This document shows positions 35,454 to 47,640 of a stretch of DNA of 64,000 nt, one piece after another. The DNA is taken from contig BSBK01001118.1 of NCBI GenBank assembly GCA_027943335.1, forward strand, positions 601,501-665,500, read 5' to 3'. The stretch is from Chamaecyparis obtusa. Lineage: Eukaryota > Streptophyta > Pinopsida > Cupressales > Cupressaceae. Position 1 is the stretch's first letter, and each line of letters opens with the position of its first letter. Made by a program: the position numbers and the translations under genes. The notes under the pieces are model-generated. The model saw only the letters and a program-made list of their open reading frames with translations. It made no database searches and was not told the origin of the DNA.

Positions 35454-36933
35454 TGTGATATCCCCTATCGAGACTAAAACTGAATGATAAAATATAATAA
35501 TAAAATTAAAATAAACCAATAAACTAATATATCATTAATATAATAATATATTATTATATAGATATTATATAATAAATAAATAATAATATTAAAATAGATA
35601 AATAAATAATATAATATAATATAAAATATTAAATAAATAATAAGTATAATTATGAAATAGTAAAATAAATAAATAATAATAAAATGTAATTATAATATAA
35701 ACAATGATATTAATAATCATTGTAAATGGTAATTCAAATGAATTATAAATAAATAATAATTAATAATTATTATTATAAATAAATAAAAAATTATAGAGGC
35801 ATATCCTAACATCTAAAGGTCGCAACCCTTCAACATGCCAATGTATATAATGGATATCAAATCCATTCCTTCCGGATTTGATATATAGAGGAAAAAAAAA
35901 AGAAAAGAGAAGAATAATAATAAGAGGGGATTATTCAAATTTCATCGGAAAACAAGAAAAGAAATGTAGGAGAAAATCAAGGAGGAAATATAGGAGAAGA
36001 TCAAGGAGGAAATGTAGGGGAATATTAAAAGGAAAGAAACATTGCTAAAAATAAAGACATCTGGAAAGAAGGTATATCTTTGTTGAGTTAATTTATTTAT
36101 AAGAATTGCATGAATTAAATATTAACAATAATACGAAATAAACTTTAGAATAATAGGTTAAGAAACAAACATTGAAATAATGAATTATGAAATATAGTAA
36201 TATTGTTATGAAGTAAACTTATATTTGAAATAACTTAACTCAAATATATTGATAAATAAGTAACTAATATATATAATATGAAATAAATACATTATATAGA
36301 GAATTATGAATTCTCGTGATTATAAGTATAAAAATATTTAATAATGGATTTTCATGATGATAGGTTATTGAATATAAATTATATATTATTCAAAATAAGC
36401 TTTGAATTAAATATCAAATATGTTATATAAGTTTATCCATATATTTACTATTTATATATTTAAGTGGAATCAAAACTATGCATCATGGCATGTATGTTTA
36501 CTAATATTTTTATTATACATAAGATAATAATATATACTCAGCTAATTCTTTAATAACTCGCTAATCACTATTAAGGGGATAGGGAGTATGTGTAGGAAGA
36601 GGCAGATAAATTGGTCACATGATGGAAAGATCTCGAGATAGGTAGAACCTTGAGGGAATCCACTTGTAGACTGTGCAAGCGTCTTAATAGTAAATCCGCC
36701 ATCTTTCTTAAGGTCTATGATTAGGAGTGAAGTAAGGAATTAGAGCTTGAATATATATTGTGAATTAGAGATTATTCTTAATAAGATTTAAATGCATAAT
36801 GATGTATGATAATTATTGGGGATTGGCATCCTCCTAGTATAAAACATTACAAATTACCATTCCCAAGGGAAATCCAAACACTAATTATGAATTTTAAGAC
36901 AAATCAAGTAAGGTCCAAAATGGGGACATTACA
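35454..36933 (+). mobile_element. LTR (1,480 bp)
   Basis: It starts TGTGATATCCCC and ends TGGGGACATTACA. An AT-rich block (AATAAATAATAAT words) fills 35470-35790. A module with GTGTAGGAAGAGGCAGATAA near 36590 is shared with 37545 and, more distantly, with the solo LTR at 19874. Confidence 0.75.
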
Positions 36934-37871
36934 AAAGCATTGGCAAGATGGAGAGTATGGTCGCGATTCATGACCATTAAACATATATATATGGTTTGAA
37001 AGATATGGGAACAACATTGCAGGGAAATAAGAGTATTAATTACGGAGAAAGACATCGGATACAGGACGTAAATATAAGGAAGACTCCAAGACTTTATTTC
37101 ATTGGCTGGGCACTTCTGGATAAAGATTGCAAGTCATCGAGAACCTGGATCGCATTTGTAACTAATATCAACATTTGCATTTCGTTAGAATTATGCATAG
37201 CACAGGACATAACATTAAGGTGTAATCTATCCATTTCCAGTATACTTTATAAACCGATAACCATATGAGCATTGGCCATATACAAACAAGGGAATCAAAT
37301 CTATTTCCTTATCTCATATGATAGAACCCGAATCATAAATTACTGACTGAAATATATATATATATATATATATGAATCTGATAAGATATGAATCATGATA
37401 GAATCTGAATCTTTATATTTACATGATGATAGTAACAGAATTATATACATAATCTGAATCATAGACCTTGGTGCATGTATATTTGAGTATTGGAATTGAT
37501 TGAGTTTGTCTCCTTTCCATCTTTAATGCTTACGTGGGACAGGGGGTGTGTATAGGAAGAGGCGGGTAAATCGGTCACATGTTGGAGAAGTCCCGAGATA
37601 GGTAGAACCTTGAGGGAATCCACTTGGAGACTGTGCAAGTGTCCTACTACAGTAAAACCACCATCCTCCGTCAAGACAAGGAAGACCGGAGGGATAAACT
37701 CATACCAATTCAGTATCAAATATAATTGGGTCAAATGAATCCATTGTTTAATTATAAATTAATTATGCAAACATTGTTCGTGTAATTGTGAACTTGCATG
37801 TAGAGAGTAGACTTTAAACTGATTCATGCTTTCTATGTTAGGATAGAGCATATTAGGAGCGGGTTATTACA
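36934..37871 (+). mobile_element. 3' part of a related LTR
   Basis: GTGTATAGGAAGAGGCGGGT near 37548 and GGTAGAACCTTGAGGGAATC near 37600 repeat the module of the preceding LTR. It ends GCGGGTTATTACA. The 5' start was not found. Confidence 0.5.
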
Positions 37872-38785
37872 AACATGTGCAATCTATGCTGAAATTTGAG
37901 AAAAGCATTTACAGAGGAACTTTGAGACTTTGGTGGATTTGGCATGACACTAGAATTGAGTTTGAGAATTATCGCCTTTGAAGCTACTCCCTCCATGACG
38001 TTCTTATTGTCAATTTTGTGCAAATGTCCCTTTTTACAAAAATCTCTCCAAAACTTGAACATGAAGAAGATAAAAAGTCTTCCAAAAATTCACAAAGCTC
38101 GAAAAATCAAAAGACAAGATTATAAATTAGAATTTCCCAAAATCCACAAAAGTTTCTGAAATAGAAATTCCCACAATTAGGTTTCTTGAAATGAAAACTT
38201 TCCATTTTGAAAATAAACAATAAGTTTTAAAAATATTATTTACGATCTCATCAAAAGCAATAATAATCATTAATACTAAATAGTTAATGTCCATTATGAA
38301 TATTAGTCATTAATATTGATATTTAAAATAGGATAATGATATTTAATATTTATCTCTTACTGTCAAAGTATTCATAAATAATAAACATTAATATTTACTA
38401 ATTAAAATATTAGCAATAATCACTAGATATAAAATATCCGTTATCCAAAACAACTTATAATGTTATTTAATAACTATTTCTCAATATCATTTTAAATTAT
38501 ATAAAAATTATATATATGTGTGTGTGTGTGTGTATAGACACACACACACACACAAAAGGATATAATTATCCTTATTAACCTTATTAATATTAATTTTACA
38601 TACAATTAATTATGATGCTATATAATTATTACCCCAATAAAACTTTAATACGCACAGTAATAATATATAAACATCGATCATTAAGTAACACCAAAACATC
38701 ATAAAGAGTCTAACTTACCTTCCAAAGTACTAAAAAATGTTCTAGCCACACAAACTGAAATGAAAGCATACAGAAGGGTATTACA
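37872..38785. other. Non-coding; probable LTR remnant ending GGGTATTACA
   Basis: AT-rich sequence. GGGTATTACA at about 38776-38785 looks like an LTR end abutting the minus-strand LTR fragment, but no matching start was found. Confidence 0.3.
38507..38556. repeat. (TG)n/(CA)n hairpin microsatellite
   Basis: A TATATG-(TG)n run, a short TATAGA spacer and a (CA)n run form a self-complementary stretch. Confidence 0.85.
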
Positions 38786-38964
38786 GAATTGATGGCATGG
38801 TGATTGTCTAAGAACATCAATTACTCAATTAATCAGAAACCATGCTATGGTTTGTTTTATGCCTAACTTAGAAATGCATACTATGTACAAGAGACAAGGT
38901 TTGCCATTCCTTGCCAAGACTTTCTTATTTGAAAATGCAGATAATAAAAAATCCAGGGATATCA
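38786..38964 (-). mobile_element. 3' LTR fragment of minus-strand gypsy element
   Basis: It matches about 42130-42306 (GGCATGGTGATTGTCTAAG, GGTTTGCCATTCCTTG). On the minus strand it starts TGATATCCCTG at 38964, next to the tract at 38965-38995. Its far end has been replaced by other sequence. Confidence 0.7.
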
Positions 38965-38995
38965 GTCTCCCCTCCAAAAATGCTTGCCCACAAGC
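38965..38995 (-). other. Polypurine tract of minus-strand gypsy
   Basis: On the minus strand it reads GTGGGCAAGCATTTTTGGAG then GGGAGAC, directly before the LTR. Confidence 0.65.
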
Positions 38996-39212
38996 ATTTG
39001 ATTTTTCTGATCTTGCTGGTAGCTTTTTAATATTTTATAATTAAGGCAATGTCTACTCATTCGATCCTTTTTCTTGAAGACTTGAATTGCTGGTTGGTGG
39101 AGCATATCTTCACTAGCCAGTTTGTTTATCGTCGATATGATTTGTTTTAGTTTTGAGAAGATGTTGCAGGCTGTTGGCTTGACTTTTAAACTTCAAGTCA
39201 AGTCAAGATAAG

Positions 39213-40840
39213 CTAGTTGCATTTGTTTGGGGATTCACCCATTAGCAGTCCATGTAAGGTATATTTCTGATTTTGCACCTTGAATTGGAAGGTCTGTTGT
39301 TGAAAATTTTGTTTGAAACTGCCTATTTGTTTCAACCTTTGAATACTGAGGATTACATCAACATCTCCAAGCTTTAGGACATTGAAATGGTCTATATAAA
39401 AATAGTTTATAACGGTAAGTGTGAGCTTGGGGGTTATGGCATTGCACCTTATGGTTACTCCATTGGCCATTTGGATTTTGATATCTTTTTGCTTGTGGGT
39501 AGGTATCATTTGTGTGGGGATAAAAACTTGATTAATGAAGTTATGAGTTGAATCACTATCTAGTAAAACCCTTACATCTTTACCTTCTATTTTGCCTTTA
39601 ACTTGAAATGTATGTTGGGAAGATCCTTTTGAGGTGGCCAAAAAACCTTCTTTCTTTGAGTCCGATGGTGGCTTACTTGCTGAATCAGAGTCATTGATAG
39701 TACCTTTAGCATTGTGTGACCTCATACCGAACTCTTCATTTATTTGGAAGAGTGAATTGTCGTAGACTTTAGCATTTTCAAACTCAAACAAGGGATTATA
39801 ATTTTTTTTCCTTAAGTTCAGGATGCGTAATTTCTTCAAATATTTCTAGGTAATTTTTTTCTTACCCATTTTCTTTACCAGGATGCGTGAGTGTTTCTTT
39901 ATTAGATTCAACTCCCCTTTGTACTTCTTTTCCCCTTATTGTTAATCTCCCATTTTTAAGGTGGTATGACAGAGTAGATGTCGTCGAGGAACTAGAAGCC
40001 TTTCTTGCAATTTTAGTGGTCCTATTGAGTTTTCTTTAGGGGGTACAAAGGATATTTTACACCTACAAAAGTTACTTGTATCATAGCTTCTGAGTTCTTT
40101 TGTAAATCTTGTATTCCCCGTACAAGACCCTTGAGATGAAAAAGAGTTACCTTCATGGAACCTTGTTTTTGATTGATTTGGGGTATGTGTAGAATCAACA
40201 TCTTCTTTTTTAAAACTTGTGTGGAGATTTTGTAGCTTTGCCTTTGTTTTAGCTGATTCCAAGCATTGGGTATTTAATCTTTTTCATTTTCTCTTTTAAT
40301 TCCGAATTTCCCTTGCGAGGTGAATATTTCACCCTCAAACTCAAATGCTCTTTGAATGACATTTTCGTATGAAGATCACCCTCCCAATTTTATTTAAATT
40401 GTTCTTGTAATTGAGCAAATGAAGGTTCTGCTCTTTTAGGTTGTTCTATTTGGGGTGTGAAATTGGGAATTCCGGGTCGGGAAGTCTTGCCTTTTGGGCT
40501 CTCGTTTTCTGCTTTTTCAGGTTGTTCTATTTGGGGTGTGAAATTGGGAATTCCGGGTTGGGAAGTTTTGCTTTTTGGGCTCTTGTTTTGTGATTACACC
40601 TATTAATTGTTTCTTCGTCCATTGTTATTGCTTTTGGGGGTTCGACTTAGAGTTGTATGTGTCAATACATCAATCAATTGGGTGAGCTTATTTTGAATTT
40701 GCCTTTGTTTTGTTAAGAATTGTTCCATTTTGTTACTAATGTTTCCTTCCTTGCCCATTTGTTCGTTCTCCACTTGTCCTGCTTTCCTTCTACTGTAGGT
40801 TTTTTCTTCTTTGTAACTTATTCACTTTAGGCAGGAAAGG
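39213..40840 (-). pseudogene. Gypsy gag-protease remnant, no reverse transcriptase
   Basis: The minus frame at 39213-39839 contains a retropepsin-like segment, HTFQVKGKIEGKDVRVLLDS then DSTHNFINQ. The usual active-site triad D-S-G reads D-S-D, so it is probably inactive. Upstream (39942-40830) are broken gag frames, including MEQFLTKQRQIQNKLTQ near 40730. Between the protease and the polypurine tract only ~220 bp remain, so reverse transcriptase, RNase H and integrase have been deleted. An internal duplication (GGTTGTTCTATTTGGGGTG) occurs at 40439 and 40519. Confidence 0.7.
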
Positions 40841-40842
40841 TG

Positions 40843-40854
40843 GCTCTGATACCA
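40843..40854 (-). other. Primer-binding site, minus-strand gypsy
   Basis: On the minus strand it reads TGGTATCAGAGC, two bases after the LTR end at 40857. Confidence 0.8.
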
Positions 40855-40856
40855 AT

Positions 40857-42306
40857 TGTAATGTCCCCGTTTTCTCTATTCTAGAACAGTGAGAATATTA
40901 TTCCACTATCCTTCACTTACTATGTCAATTAGATGTTTATTAAGCAAGTAATGGATGATAACTATGAAATCTTATCTAACTTGTAATGTTTTTCTTCTCA
41001 ATATCTCCTACTTACTATATCAGATAGAAGATAAGTCTGTAATTTGATTTATTTATAAACTTGTATTATAAACAATGTCTAATTATGATGCTTACTGTAA
41101 TGTAGTAAAAATGAACACAGTCTTTTGCTGTATCTGATATAACAATATTATTACGCAATTATGATGGCTGTGCATATAGGTAATCTTTGCGATCTCTCAA
41201 ATTAATGATAATGTATAATCTCTGCAATCTCTTAGTAAGAGACTCAATTACTTACAATGCTGAAGATGTTGTGTCTGATATATTCTTCAACAATATGTAG
41301 TGACCAATAAGGTTATCACCTCCAGCGTTATAATTGTTGTTTCTGAATATTACCTTTCACCCGTGCAATGAAGATATGTAATGTTGTTTCTGATATTAGA
41401 ATATAAGCCTGCAAATGGTGCTGTCTCTGATTGGACAATTTATACTTGCAACCTAAGAATAGCCTATGTGGCTAATGCTCAATAAGAGCAGATCTGATAA
41501 GGATAAATAAAATAAGACGTCTTCTTCAATGCCTTTAGAGAATAAGCCGATCCTCATAATATACTTGTGATTCATGAATGAAAGGACACGAAGAATAGAT
41601 GTGTCTCAAATTGATTTATAATCAGTTTAATTAATAACATAACCACTTGTTGTACTAGAATCGCTCTTTATAACTGATGGATCTTCATCTTTACCTTAGC
41701 CAATTAAGATAATAATCGGTTCTCATGTTTACCATAGCCAATTAAGATCATAATCGATTATTATAAATAAGATGTAAGTGCATCTATGAATTATGGGGTG
41801 ATGCAAGGAATGTATTGTAAATACAGCTATGAAATGATTGGGAAGTGAGTGTAATTATGAAATGCAATGGATATGGAATACGACTGTGTGCAATTATGAA
41901 TTATGCCAAGTAATGGAGGTATGATGCATTGTAGTATATGGTAATGCAGTGGATGGGTGCAATTTATTAAAATGCAAACATGAAAGGTGGTTGCATGATG
42001 ATGGGTAGACTTAGCTGACCATCATGTGACTGATCCTTCATATAGTCAGTATCACATGGTGTCGTTCATAAGTGATCATATGGGTCACTCATAAATTGCA
42101 TCATAGTTGTGCTGGCTACATGGAGAATTGATGATGGCATGGTGATTGTCTAAGTACACCAATCACTCAAGTAATCAGAAACCATACTATGGTTTGTTTT
42201 ATGCCTAACTTAGAAATGCATATTATGTACAAGAGACAAGGTTTGCCATTCCTTGTCAAGACTTTCTTATTTGAAAAAGAAAATAATAAAAAATACAGGG
42301 ATATCA
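40857..42306 (-). mobile_element. 5' LTR of minus-strand gypsy (1,450 bp)
   Basis: On the minus strand it starts TGATATCCCTGTA at 42306 and ends CGGGGACATTACA at 40857, next to a primer-binding site. The fragment at 38786-38964 is its partner. Confidence 0.8.
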
Positions 42307-43150
42307 CAACACCCTAAGCATATGCACTTTTCTAATCATATGGATTATGCAACAAAGTCAACCCTTGCCCACCTCATCCTTAAATGACAAACCATATTCG
42401 GAAAGGACCCACATGGGTCTCTTACATCCTTGTACCCTCCAAAGAATATCAAATTTTTTTCCCTTCCCCACATGTTCTTTTGGGTGTTTAGACAATTAAT
42501 GCCTTTATGGAAAATCTTCCTCCAATGCCCAATGTCCTCTCATCCACTCTAAGGTTGACACTTGTCAACCTCCCATGGACTATGGGAAGTGTGAGAGCCC
42601 TAATCGTTAGCCACGCTTGATCTTCTCCCTTTTCATCCTAGCCATCCATTCCAATTCCTTCACACTTAACCAAAACTCACCTCATTCCATTCTCATTATG
42701 CAACTTTCAACTTATGCAATTTTCATCTTGGAGCTATCATACTTGTGCAACTTTGGAGCCTTCATCAGCATAGCCTTTGCAAGCTTGAGCAACTATGGAG
42801 CATCTACATACCTTTATGCTATCGAAATTGTGAGCACACATACAATCAATCTATCTTGGACAAACTATTGCATCATGGAGTCTACAAATTGCTACTTGGG
42901 TTTGCATTTCTTGTTGTTTTTAGTCTTCTTTTGTCTAATCTTGTATGTTGTTTTGAATTTGTGGTTTGAGTGCGTATACTAGTTATTGCATTCTCCTTTT
43001 AATCACATTTTCCTTGCACACATGTGCAAACATTGGGTCAGCTAAATTAAGTAAGGAATATAAATCTCAAAGGATTATTTTGGGACCTTTATGATTCAGT
43101 TCATATAAAACTTCATTTCTTGAGGACAAGCAATCTTGGGAAGGGTGGAC
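42307..43150 (+). mobile_element. Unidentified sequence ending in a conserved polypurine tract
   Basis: It has no pol domains. An open frame at 42617-42982 is hydrophobic and unrecognised. The last 30 bases (GAGGACAAGCAATCTTGGG then AAGGGTGGAC) are the tract preceding the LTR at 43151, so this is the 3' end of some element's internal domain. Confidence 0.5.
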
Positions 43151-44276
43151 TGTCATGCCCCTGCCCTGATATGGATATCAATGCTCTGAGAAAATTGTCT
43201 TAGATATAAGGTTTCATGTTTTTCTTAAGAGATAATATGCTAGGTGAGCAAGGAAGATCTTTTAATGAACAGCACTTGAAGCGATTAACATATGTCAAAA
43301 GACAATATTATTAAGGCAGCGATTCCCAACGAAGATAAGAAAATAACGATCATTTTAGAGAAGAAAAAGCATTCATTATAAATGCTGGCCAACTTAGTTG
43401 GCAAAGACTAATAATTGTGAATAATGAAGAGAAAGAAATGGCCGGTATTCATGACATTGGAGAGAAAATTTATTCACTAAAATGTAACAGTGATCAGCAA
43501 TTTACTAAAGTAGTGCTCTGGATTTGAAAACATGCAGCAATTAGACAGCTATAACAAAAGTGCTTACCAAGTTAACTCAAACTTGAGCAAAATAAAATTG
43601 GTGATTTGTTAATGAAAAGATGTGATTTACATTATATATATTGCTACAGTAAAAGGTGGCGATTTATATTAAGAGATATTAGTGTTTGCAAAGGGTGTGA
43701 TCTGTACGACTTTGTAAAGGGTGTGATCAATGAGTTTGGATTGTGTTTAAATGAAAGAGTGTGTTTGTAAAAGTCACCCCCCTTGAGAAAGGCGTATATG
43801 TTTAGAAGCGTTGTGTCTCTCAAGGAAAGTCACATTCCTTATGAGGGATTTGAAGGTATAAATAGGGTTTGGGAATCATGGTGAAGAGGGTGTGTAGGGT
43901 GCAAGATAAATAAACAAAGCAGATATGCACCAGGAAGCTGATGTAAAGGAAACAAGAGTAGAGTCAAAGGGATATATAATGCAAATATAAGAAGAGTTTA
44001 TAAAGAATAAAGAATTATAAGAGCAGATAATGAGGAGTTGATTTGCTGATTTTGTGAAATAATTGGGAAGAAGAAGTGAGAATTCAAAGACAAACTTACT
44101 ATAGCAGATTTATGATCACCATTGTGGAAGATTGGACAGCTATAAACGGAATGGCATCGAAGAAGATCAGCACTTCAGAATAAGGATCAGAATCAGATCT
44201 ATTTTGAAGTGACAAGAAATAACATTTCTATTTGCTGTGGATAAATTATAGGGTAAATCGAGAAAGGGACATTACT
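43151..44276 (+). mobile_element. LTR (1,126 bp)
   Basis: It starts TGTCATGCCCCTG and ends GGGACATTACT, where the last base departs from the usual ACA. Confidence 0.65.
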
Positions 44277-44615
44277 CTTTAAGACTATTTCCCTGTATTT
44301 CTATGGAATGATATACGTAATGATTGATGAAGACTCATTAATGAAGTGTTTGTATCGAGTGTTATATGTAGTATGTACTTGATTGATGTTCAGCTTCTTG
44401 GCCTTCCTAGACCATGTTGCAAATTGGCAGCAACCATGAAGGCTTGGCTAAAGGGATAATAGTATATTGTATCATGATAAATGACAATTCTCAACAACAT
44501 GGTCAGTAAAATGTATGTTCTGATCACTATTTGTTCTTTATTTTTTCGTATTTAGAGAGAATCATGAATGAATGAGTGATTGACAATTACTGTGCTTCGC
44601 TTCTAGATTCAGCTA

Positions 44616-44788
44616 TGTAAGATTTATTTGCATCAACATTTTGGATCACACTTCATGATCCGTCATCAAGATGAGAGTGTTGTAGAGAACTCTACAACAC
44701 TCTTATCCTGATGATGGTCTACAACACTCTCATCCTAATGATGGATCATGGAGTGTGATCTGAAATGTTGATGCAAATAAATCTTACA
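44616..44788. repeat. Fold-back with ~75-bp arms
   Basis: TGTAAGATTTATTTGCATCA (44616) pairs with TGATGCAAATAAATCTTACA (ending 44788). The inner core GTGTTGTAGAG/AACTCTACAACAC at 44687-44710 is itself nearly palindromic. It could be a small fold-back element, but no flanking duplication was identified. Confidence 0.75.
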
Positions 44789-45240
44789 CATCTGAATCCA
44801 GAAGGAAAGCACATTAATCATCAGAAATTGTGGAAATCTAATGTCTCTGATTGAGAATTGTTATGGAGATAAATGAAAGGTAGTTTTGGTTAACATCAAC
44901 AGAATTTTTGTTCTTTGTAAGAAGTTACCTAGAGATCCATCAGATTGGCATGAAAAAGCATTGGGTTTCTGTGTCTTATATTAGGAAAGAAAACTACAGA
45001 TCTCTCATCCTGATGATGGATCATGAAGAGTGATGTAAAACAGATTGTTGAATTCAGAAACAAAGCATGCTAATCATTATGGACTGTGGAAATCTAATGT
45101 CTTTGATTGACTATTGTTATGGAGTTAAATGAAAGGTAGTTTTGGTTAACATCATCAAAATTTGGTTCTTTGTAAGAAGTTACCTAAAGATCCATCAGAT
45201 TGGCATGAAAAAGCATCACGTTTCTATGTCTTATATTAAG
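44719..45240 (+). repeat. Direct duplication, period ~256-275 bp
   Basis: CATCCTAATGATGGATCATG (44731) recurs at 45006 as CATCCTGATGATGGATCATG. TGGAAATCTAATGTCT (44831) recurs at 45087, and GAGATCCATCAGATTGGCAT near 44932 recurs near 45188. Confidence 0.8.
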
Positions 45241-45888
45241 AAATAAAACAATACAGTGACCATTTTTTATCTTTACTCCAATTTGTGAGATAATTAACAT
45301 ATTTGTTATACAAGACAAGATAGATAGTAATTATTTTTCCATGCTAATCATTGGGTTGGGTACTAGAACTTGATTCTTCTTTAATTTTAGTTTGGATTTA
45401 TTGTAGTCTTTCATAAGGATCCTTGCTTTTACCTAAAAAATGGGTTGTTTGAGGGACAGGGATGACTTTGGGATGTGGGGATGGATGAAATATCCTCCTA
45501 GGGCCACCAGTAGATGGAGAAATCTTTGGTGTGTACCCATCTACAACGAATGTTGGGGATTCCTTAACATCCCAAGGATGTTGGGGAGTACCAATGCTGG
45601 GTGAAGCACAAAAGTGATTAAAAAAACAATTTTAATTTTTTTTATTACACCTAGGTCTAATCCTTAAGTGCAGATGGGGCCTGCCAATAGCTCACACCCC
45701 ATAAGTACTATAGATAACTTAGTGTACCCCAGATTCAAGTCATACTCAAGTTTCAATACCTTGCCAATTGCATTGAGAAATAGGAAGAGAAAGATGAAGA
45801 ATTCAGTCATGTTTTCCAGTCATATATTCAAATCATTCACCAAGCCTTAGAGTTTAAGTTGAGACTTCACAAGTTCACAGTAAAATCC
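45241..45888. other. Non-coding, nothing recognised
   Basis: No supported gene or LTR border; the frame at 45668-45850 shows no domain. Confidence 0.4.
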
Positions 45889-45893
45889 TTGTT

Positions 45894-46051
45894 TATTAGA
45901 ATGTTTCTAATATTAACGCTCAATCTTGTATTGTGTTGTATTTTAGAAGTTTCTATTTCTGTTTTTATCGTCATGTATATATGAGCTTCAAGCTCCTTGT
46001 AAATGTATTCATTGATTATTCAATACAAACTATTCTGATTACAATTTTATA
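45894..46051 (+). repeat. Copia 5' LTR (158 bp)
   Basis: TATTAGAATG to TTTTATA. It is short for a plant copia LTR. Confidence 0.9.
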
Positions 46052-46064
46052 TGGTATTAGAGCC
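46052..46064 (+). other. Copia primer-binding site
   Basis: TGGTATTAGAGCC directly follows the 5' LTR; one base differs from the canonical TGGTATCAGAGCC. Confidence 0.75.
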
Positions 46065-46806
46065 GCGTGACCATTTACCTCTGCGTGAATAGTTTTCTGG
46101 GTAATTTGTGCGCCTGTTGTGTTTTTTTCGTATTTGTTTCTTCTGGGTCGAGACTGCTTGTGCCGGTCTCCTGTTTACCTCTGAAACCCTCTTGTATCTG
46201 CTGGCAACGGCACTTGTTTGTTATTTAGCAGGATTCGCGCCTGTTTTCTTCATTTGGCGGCGTCATTCCGCGACTCGACTGGTGTGGCTGGCAACGCGAC
46301 TGGTATTTCATTTGTATCCTATCGACTGGTGTGGTTGAGGGAAAATATACCCACATTTTGACACAACTGGTATTTTGTTTATATCCTGTCGACTGGTGCG
46401 GTTGAGGGAAAATACACTCGCGTTTTGTATCTTGTCGGTGATGCGAGCGACTGGCATTGACGACTGCAAGTCGACGGTGAGCGTGGAAAAAGACCCGTGA
46501 CTGGTGCCGTGGCGCGACTGGTCTCAGGCGACTAGTCTTGACTTGCAAACCATTTTTCGTCATAGCCGGCTAGGGTTTCTTCGAAAACTCTAACTTGTGT
46601 ACTCGGAAAATTTTTTTGATTCTAGATTCGTGGTGGGTTTTTCGAAAACTTATCTGGGTCTTCATCGATTTTTTTTGGGTACTCCATTTTTTGCCTCAAT
46701 TTTCGAGCCAGCAGATTTGAAATCTGACTTCAAATTTCTTCTAGTTTTTTTGTCAGCGTTTCTGGGTACCTATCGGATTTTTCTAGGTTAGCCAAAAATT
46801 TACCTG

Positions 46807-47640
46807 ATGGCATCTTTGACCAATCTGATGTTGGAGAACAGTCAACGGTTCAATGGCAGCAACTATAACACCTGGAAGCAGCGAATGTTGACCATCTTCG
46901 AGTGTCGTCGTTTGGATGTGCTTGTTCTAGGCACAGAAACTCGTCCTGCCCCTACTAGCACACCTAGTGGGACCTCCGTTACAACAGATCAAGATAAGTT
47001 TGATGATCAGAATCGCGAAGCTGTTATGCTTCTCAAGCTCTCTATCACAGATGATCAGCTACCTTAGATTCCCTCTGGCAAGTCGGCTGCAGACATCTGG
47101 AAATATTTAAAGGAGCTGCATGAAACATTCGACAAGAGTCGAGCATTCTTTCTGAAGAATTAGTTGTTTTCCATTATGATGGATGAACGTATGTCCTTAC
47201 AGGAACATCTCACGAAGATTAAGGACATTCGTGATTAGCTTGAAGCCATCAGTCAGACAATGGAGGAAGAAGATATGGTAGTTATTACCCTGAAAAGCTT
47301 GCCAACATCTTATGAGCATTTCATAGAGATTCTCAACATTACCTCAACTAATGTTGATCTGAAATTCCTAGAGTTGTGCACCAAACTCCTACAGCAGGAT
47401 CGCTGGAAGCAGTAGTTTGGCAGCCATGCTTCCTCACCTTCGTTAGAACAAGCCTTTGCAGCTAAGTTTCAGCCATCTCAGTCATCTCCACAGGGTAGTT
47501 CCCATCAATCCTCAGGCAGTTTTCAGCAGAAGAGTGTTCAGTGTCATTACTGCTGTAAGTATAGCCACATGAAGAAAGATTGTCGTCAGCGACTCGCTTC
47601 CGAATAGAAGAAGCTGGGAGGGTCCAATCAGCAGGCCAAT
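46807..47640 (+). pseudogene. Copia gag with CCHC zinc knuckle
   Basis: ATG 46807 opens SQRFNGSNYNTWKQRMLTIF, typical of copia gag. Later parts read MSLQEHLTKIKDIRD, and the zinc knuckle near 47541 reads CHYCCKYSHMKKDC, where the usual Gly after the second Cys and Gly before His are changed. In-frame stops at 47065, 47161, 47236, 47413 and 47605 are all TAG; at least four fit loss of a CAG codon. Confidence 0.8.

Noticed and set aside
46225..46563. Minus-strand ORF of 112 codons in the copia leader
   Set aside because: It lies in the untranslated leader of the copia element and reflects a locally GC-rich, repetitive stretch (CGACTGGTGTGG words).
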